This document shows positions 61,701 to 64,000 of a DNA stretch of 64,000 bases, piece after piece; within the stretch, counting starts at the first letter, position 1, and the number at the start of each line of letters is the position of its first letter. The notes below the pieces were generated by a model. It was not told the DNA's origin. It worked only from the letters and a program-made list of their open reading frames with translations, and did no database searches. The translations under genes were made by a program, and so were the position numbers. This DNA is from Rotaria macrura. Its lineage: Eukaryota > Rotifera > Eurotatoria > Philodinida > Philodinidae. The DNA lies in the NCBI GenBank assembly GCA_900239685.1, contig OENT01000042.1:124001-188000 (forward strand). Reading direction: 5' to 3'.

Positions 61701-63967
61701 ATGGAGACACAATAGTGTGAACAAGTAAAGCTTTAGTTTTGGATATATTCACTGGAAGAATTAGGTCGTCAGAGAATTTTTCAAGTTGTTTTAGTACTAT
61801 GTTTGCTCTATTTTCAATTTCATTGATATTGTCCGAAAATTTCCTTTCAAGTAATCCATGAATGGTGAGAGCTAAGTCGTCAGCAAATAGATGTAGTCCA
61901 ACATTTTTAAAGTATAATTGAAGACAGTGAGAATTACAAGGAATTCTTTTGTATATTATTAGTATAGAAAAATAAAAAAATATCATAGGTACACACCTCT
62001 CGGTGCTGCTTTTTAACTACTGTTTTTCATTTTGAAACAAATCGAATAGGTAGTTCTCGAACAAGTAAAAGAAACCGGTAGATCATAAAAGATCAGATAA
62101 GAATAGACAAGGTCTACATTGTGCACTACGGTATATTTCTTATTTTTATGAATACTTATATGATACGTTAAGATATGTTAAGCACCATTAAGCCCAATCG
62201 GATTAGGTTCTTAATATTTAAATCTCATAAAAGTTTTTGATAGCATCTAACAGGCAGAATCTGATGAAATCTTCTGAAAAACCTAACATATCAGATATTA
62301 TCCGATCTTGTATTAAGATCACACGGAAAATCCTATTGGATATTGGACGATCTTAAGTCTAATTTTTCAACTTGTATCTGGAAGAATCATTTTGATACTA
62401 GGATCCTCTTGGAATCCTATTGGAACCCAATCGAATTTTACGCGGGTTTTTATGAAATCGAGGAAATCCAATGGGATTCCGGCAAACAGAATGAGTCACG
62501 GAACCGTAGTATTGGGTATTAACGGATCCCACTGTAGGAATTTGATGGAAACCGACGTGATATTTTGATCCACTTCCAGTAATGTCAGCAGGTACTAATT
62601 AGCGCCCAATTAAGAAAATAGGTATCATCCGTTCGTACGTCTGTCCTTTGGAATCCCATCTGATTTTATCTGGTGCTTGTATCTCATTATATCCGATAGG
62701 ATTCGGTATCGGATTTAATTACCTGGGTACTGCACTGCTACAGAAGTGATGAATGTCTGAAGGTGCAATATAATACCAGTTTAAAATCTCTTGTTCAAAC
62801 ACACAAGTATCGTTAAGAGAAAAGGACTGCTGTGGATAAAACGAAGTCGTGATAAAAAGTCAGTCTCTTATGAATTGAGATTTAATACTAGCTAAAACCG
62901 ATATTTTAAACGGCTACGAAAGATGTATCTCCTGCCGAGGTTTATTAAATGCAAATATTTTCGCAGACGGAGTTAATGTTGCAACAGCTATTGTTCGAAG
63001 CTTTATATCGAAATAAAGTGGCTTTTGCTGGTTTGCTAATGGAATACGGTGCATCAATAGAGCGGTTGACCGAAGAACAACTAGTTATTATTTGTGTAAG
63101 AACTGAGGTAAATCAAAGTAGAAAATTTGCTTAGCAAACCATCTATCATTCATTTCATACCAATTTCGTAGAACAACGCTGCTCTTAAGCTAACGCTCTG
63201 TGATGATGAAAAGAGCGCATTTGCTGGTTCATTAGATTACCTTAAGGACTATGTACTACGAAAATATAATGATTACCTTTACCAATATTTTCAACATTGC
63301 GTGAGTATTGAATAGTATTGAACGTGTCAATTTCACATAATTTATATACTGTAGGCTATGGAGAGAAAGACATGGGACCAGATATTTAATAAAAAGAGCC
63401 GAATTGAAGCACTTTATCTTTGGTTTTTATTCATAAATAAGCCAGATATGGCCAAATATCTTTGCTCCAGATGTCAAGTAAGACAGTCAATATGTTTAAC
63501 TTTAATTTACTTCGATATCAAATTCTCCTTCTATGGTATACCATAATTGTTAGAATCAGACGGTTGCTACTCTTCTAGCAGTTGATATTTATTTCAAAGC
63601 AGCTGAGAACGACACGAAAGAAAAAAAGAGTCTACAAGAAGTTGCACGGTAAACTGATTTTTTTCTTGTATATTTTATGTATAATATTGCATGCACCTTT
63701 GATTTATTTATTAATAAAAACAGAATGTTCGATCGATATTCCAAAGGTATAATAGACCAATGTTTCGTTAAAGACAATGAATTTGCTGTCGAAATACTCG
63801 ATTGTAAAACCACCAGATTCTGCGGATGCTCCCCGTTGGATATAGCACGACGTTCGCACTGTAAAACATTTCTTGGCAGTAATACAGTACAAAAATATCT
63901 CGATGAGAAATGGTATCACAATTTTGATCATCGCCGAGACTGGTTCAACATACCGGTTCCTATTTGG
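52701..63967 (+). CDS. TRPM-type cation channel, N-terminal half (continues beyond window)
   Basis: Thirteen exons keep phase with consensus borders: 52701-52741, 52860-52953, 53763-53958, 54013-54266, 54334-54538, 54600-54709, 57146-57523, 57589-57684, 62967-63095, 63172-63300, 63355-63477, 63554-63648 and 63724-63967. The product follows the SLOG/LSDAT-containing cytosolic region of TRPM channels. Landmarks in order are AETIPFVVAKLIEACQLPTP (usually DTxPxxVxxLL), NPWVTTSCINEDIMKLVGNA (usually TGAWIxTGGxxxGVxxxVGxA), SHTHFVFFDDGGNE, IPVVMLLLGGDFTTLM, TPIVVVRNTGGLAGII, LAWCLMWNKDDQAR, LLFEALYRNKVAFAGLLMEY and a final CSPLDIARRSHCKTFLGSNT helix that precedes the membrane part. The glycine-rich LSDAT motifs are eroded, so nucleotide binding is doubtful. 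Most introns are 45-120 bp; two are 2.4 and 5.3 kb because of transposon load. The exon 62967-63095 could end 12 nt later, in frame. The transmembrane pore lies outside the window. Confidence 0.85.
55438..55975. mobile_element. Foldback element in the 2.4-kb TRPM intron
   Basis: The outer ends ACATTGTTGACTGTCAAATC with ACTTTTGAGTTCGGA (left, from 55440) and the complement at right (TCCGAACTCAAAAGCGATTG, then GACAGTCAACAATGT, to 55973) pair over about 55 nt. Inside, a second inverted pair (GCTCAAAATAATGTTCC at about 55528 and ATATTATTTTGAGCTG at about 55625) forms a nested hairpin. A hAT-like MITE sits almost exactly in the centre. Confidence 0.75.
55653..55755. mobile_element. hAT-like 87-bp MITE with perfect 8-bp target duplication
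   Basis: Element 55661-55747 begins CAAGGGGGAAAAGCAGACTT and ends with the complement of CAAGGGAGAAAAATCAGACT. The perfect octamer CATTTTAT flanks it at 55653-55660 and 55748-55755. The interior is an iterated TACTTCTG palindrome (GTACTTCTGAAGTAC). It shares CAAGGGGGAAA termini with 41359-41550 but not the interior. Confidence 0.85.
58541..58855. repeat. 45-bp minisatellite, each unit a TTTTCTATA...TATAGAAAA hairpin
   Basis: The TCTAT core recurs at 58586, 58631, 58676, 58721 and 58766, exactly 45 nt apart. Degenerate units precede (58541) and follow (about 58813). Each unit holds an imperfect hairpin (TTTTCTATA ... TATAGAAAAAT), followed by an A-rich spacer. Unit sequences are quite diverged while the spacing is fixed. 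Confidence 0.85.
58878..60541. mobile_element. Large (about 1.66 kb) foldback element in the 5.3-kb TRPM intron
   Basis: The sequence is an imperfect palindrome centred near 59690. Paired landmarks from outside in: TATAAGCCACACCCGA / TCGGTCGTGGTTTATCC, GATAGAGGAAAATG / the complement in CCGTGCCTCTATC, GATGAATTACTGATGAGTT / AACTCATCAACCATTTATC, ATTGACTACTAA / TTAGTAGTCAA, TCATTCTAGAG / TTCTAGAATGA, ACTACACTCCTAG / TTAGGAGTGTACT, and GATATGCACTGAAATTCTAT / ATAGAACTTCAGTGCATATC. No transposase or other frame is recognisable. The arms have diverged, which implies an old insertion. It is flanked on both sides by 45-bp-type hairpin units. Confidence 0.75.
60604..61945 (-). mobile_element. 5'-truncated non-LTR retrotransposon (LINE) with 15-bp target duplication
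   Basis: GAATTACAAGGAATT occurs at 60604-60618 and 61931-61945. On the minus strand, the element between them (61930 to 60619) ends in an A-rich tail, seen as a run of T from 60617 on the plus strand, right next to the duplication. It lies antisense to the host channel gene. The upstream part of the reverse transcriptase and any endonuclease are missing, so truncation during target-primed reverse transcription is the simplest reading. Confidence 0.85.
61012..61930 (-). pseudogene. Reverse transcriptase C-terminal fragment (non-LTR type)
   Basis: One frame stays open for about 305 codons in the element. LHLFADDLALT is the catalytic motif (usually YADD; here F-A-D-D). ILPVNISKTKALLV is the following conserved beta-hairpin, and YVKKFKYLGVSISVKLGWES the thumb-proximal KYLG motif. 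The region after it (RRRIFLAYALPHYLWLFSTW) matches the Tyr-x-L-Pro-x-hydrophobic stretch common downstream of the RT in jockey/CR1/RTE-type elements. The first catalytic motifs are absent because of 5' truncation. The intact frame implies recent arrival. The reading frame upstream of 61930 is host DNA and must not be counted. Confidence 0.85.
61946..62000. repeat. 45-bp-type hairpin units split by the LINE
   Basis: TTTTGTATATTATTAGTATA and AGAAAAATAAAAAAATATCA to the right of the LINE, and TTTTCTATTTTATCATTGTA at 60571 to its left, resemble consecutive units of the 58541-58855 minisatellite. Removing the LINE and one duplication copy restores two units about 49 nt apart. Confidence 0.6.
62180..62728. 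repeat. ATCCGAT-rich dispersed repeat in intron
   Basis: Repeated ATCCTATTGGA, ATCCGATAGGATTCGG and CCAATCGGATT motifs. The right end GGATTTAATTACCTGGGTA is the complement of the terminus at 40264. It lies just upstream of the exon at 62967. Confidence 0.6.
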
Positions 63968-64000
63968 GTTTGTCTGAGCTTTGATTGCTATTTATAGAAG

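Noticed and set aside
1-64000. tRNA or rRNA genes
   Set aside because: I looked for B-box-like GGTTCGANTCC with a paired acceptor stem and for conserved rRNA blocks and saw none; a covariance-model scan would be needed to exclude them.

Overview
This is AT-rich eukaryotic nuclear DNA (by eye about one third G+C). It has spliced genes with many introns of 50-75 bp, long gene-poor stretches and many small inverted-repeat (foldback/MITE-like) elements. The gene content suggests a bdelloid rotifer: an ADP-ribosyltransferase-TPR pseudogene of a family abundant in bdelloids, an NHL-propeller protein, an ART-like membrane-anchored protein, and TGTGGG-type (bdelloid telomere-like) hexamers inside two small inverted repeats. 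The species assignment is inference.

Layout. 0-5 kb: no clear gene, but several inverted-repeat elements, including a 0.7 kb foldback (2559-3267) with arms made of GTCGAC-type repeats and a perfect 11-bp target duplication. 5-8 kb, minus strand: an 84-aa c-Myc-binding-protein-like gene and a 3-exon, 360-aa multipass membrane protein. 12.1-14.5 kb, plus strand: a 2-exon caspase-like/NHL fusion. 16-21 kb, minus strand: a 2-exon zinc-finger/coiled-coil protein and a 3-exon N-myristoylated ART-like protein with a Cys/His-rich tail. 22.4-24.3 kb: a decayed ART-TPR pseudogene, cut off by a GC-rich repeat. 24-29 kb: a dense block of repeats. 29.5-30.4 kb: an intronless membrane-anchored SAM methyltransferase. 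30.4-48.9 kb: no convincing intact gene, but palindromes (one with 108-nt arms with no mismatch), GC-rich repeats, and a repeated hairpin whose stem changes are compensated. 48.9 kb to the end: the N-terminal cytosolic part of a TRPM-type cation channel gene. At least 13 exons join in phase and run toward the right edge. Two of its introns are swollen by foldbacks, a 45-bp hairpin minisatellite and a 5'-truncated LINE with a 15-bp target duplication.

How it fits together. The genes look like unrelated single-copy loci, not an operon-like system. The most unusual layer is the non-coding one. Many short non-autonomous elements have arms built from a different short iterated motif in each case (GTCGAC, CCGGTA, TCCGGAA, ATCCGAT, TGATTATCAG, TACTTCTG, TGTGGG). 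Some end in hAT-like CAAGGGGGAAA termini with 8-bp target duplications, and others are flanked by 9-11-bp duplications. Exon joins were worked out by hand from splice consensus, reading phase and family resemblance; no database search was possible.
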